Assembly: GCA_008932955.1 (NCBI GenBank)
Contig: WBXE01000148.1
Span: forward strand, 1-5,965
Direction of reading: 5' to 3'
Length of the DNA stretch: 5,965 nucleotides
Source: Verrucomicrobiota bacterium
GTDB lineage: Bacteria > Verrucomicrobiota > Verrucomicrobiia > Verrucomicrobiales > Akkermansiaceae
How positions within the stretch are numbered: position 1 is the first letter of the stretch; each line of letters begins with the position of its first letter. This document shows positions 5,910 through 5,965 of the stretch, piece by piece. Made by a program: the position numbers and the translations under genes. The notes under the pieces were generated by a model, which saw only the letters and a program-made list of their open reading frames with translations, did not search any database and was not told where the DNA came from.

Positions 5910-5965
5910 ACTCCGCGCGGCAGCTTGCTGGCGAGCGTCTGCCTAGGACTGCGGTGGCTCGCCAC

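Larger units (their letters stand above)
5720..5965. repeat. REP-like hairpin cluster upstream of the operon
   Basis: These 246 bp contain no credible gene and consist largely of short GC-rich palindromes. Hairpin A (GCGGTGGCTCGCCACCGC core, within a 25-bp repeat) occurs at 5720-5744, 5778-5802 and 5945-5965, the last cut by the window edge. Hairpin B (GCCAGCTTGCTGGC) occurs at 5752-5765 and 5810-5823, and with one change at 5919-5932. A and B alternate as a composite unit of about 58 bp. Two further hairpins lie between. This resembles composite REP/BIME-type intergenic repeats; the family is not one I can name. It extends past the right edge. Confidence 0.85.

Noticed and set aside
5693..5965. 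Minus-strand ORF of about 90 aa upstream of MoxR
   Set aside because: It is a translation of the hairpin repeats, rich in Arg, Ala and Ser with repeated RWRATAV-like stretches, and it overlaps the MoxR start region in another frame.

Overview
The window carries most of one operon, all on the minus strand: a 'bat' (Bacteroides aerotolerance-type) MoxR/von Willebrand factor A (VWA) gene cluster. In transcription order, right to left, it holds a MoxR-family AAA+ ATPase, a DUF58 protein with an intact VWA metal site, a short membrane protein resembling the DUF4381 family, a BatA-like membrane VWA protein, and a BatB-like membrane VWA protein fused in frame to a BatC-like TPR domain. The fusion runs off the left edge inside a Lys-Asp-Gln repeat tract. 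A BatD-like gene would be expected beyond that edge, but this cannot be seen.

Layout. 5719-5965 holds no credible gene. It is a cluster of GC-rich, REP-like hairpins, partly as a tandem composite unit of about 58 bp. 4591-5679 is MoxR, with a good ribosome binding site. The MoxR stop and DUF58 start overlap as ATGA. DUF58 is followed after 19 nt by the DUF4381-like gene. Then comes a 265-nt gap (2724-2988) with four 18-bp tandem repeats and two perfect hairpins. This gap is flanked by a 6-bp direct repeat (ATGACC on the coding strand) that sits exactly on the upstream gene's stop and on the batA start. BatA and the BatB-TPR fusion overlap as GTGA. Positions 4-228 are 25 tandem 9-bp units coding for KDQ (one is KNQ).

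How the genes fit together. In this family the MoxR ATPase acts in the cytoplasm as a chaperone-like partner of VWA proteins. DUF58 is soluble here. BatA and BatB are anchored in the inner membrane, with VWA domains whose side cannot be fixed from sequence. The TPR part of the fusion follows a further membrane segment and is probably periplasmic. DUF4381-like proteins have one signal-like segment and one transmembrane segment. The tight overlaps suggest one co-translated unit. The physiological role (aerotolerance, envelope stress, or assembly of another complex) is not settled for the family and cannot be read from this window.

Organism. Signal-like sequences, the Bat layout and a GC content of roughly 60% suggest a Gram-negative bacterium. 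The gene order with a DUF4381-like gene and a BatB-TPR fusion, plus abundant intergenic hairpin repeats, would fit Verrucomicrobiota or a related PVC lineage. That is a low-confidence inference. I see no rRNA, tRNA, CRISPR array, transposase or clear rho-independent terminator.
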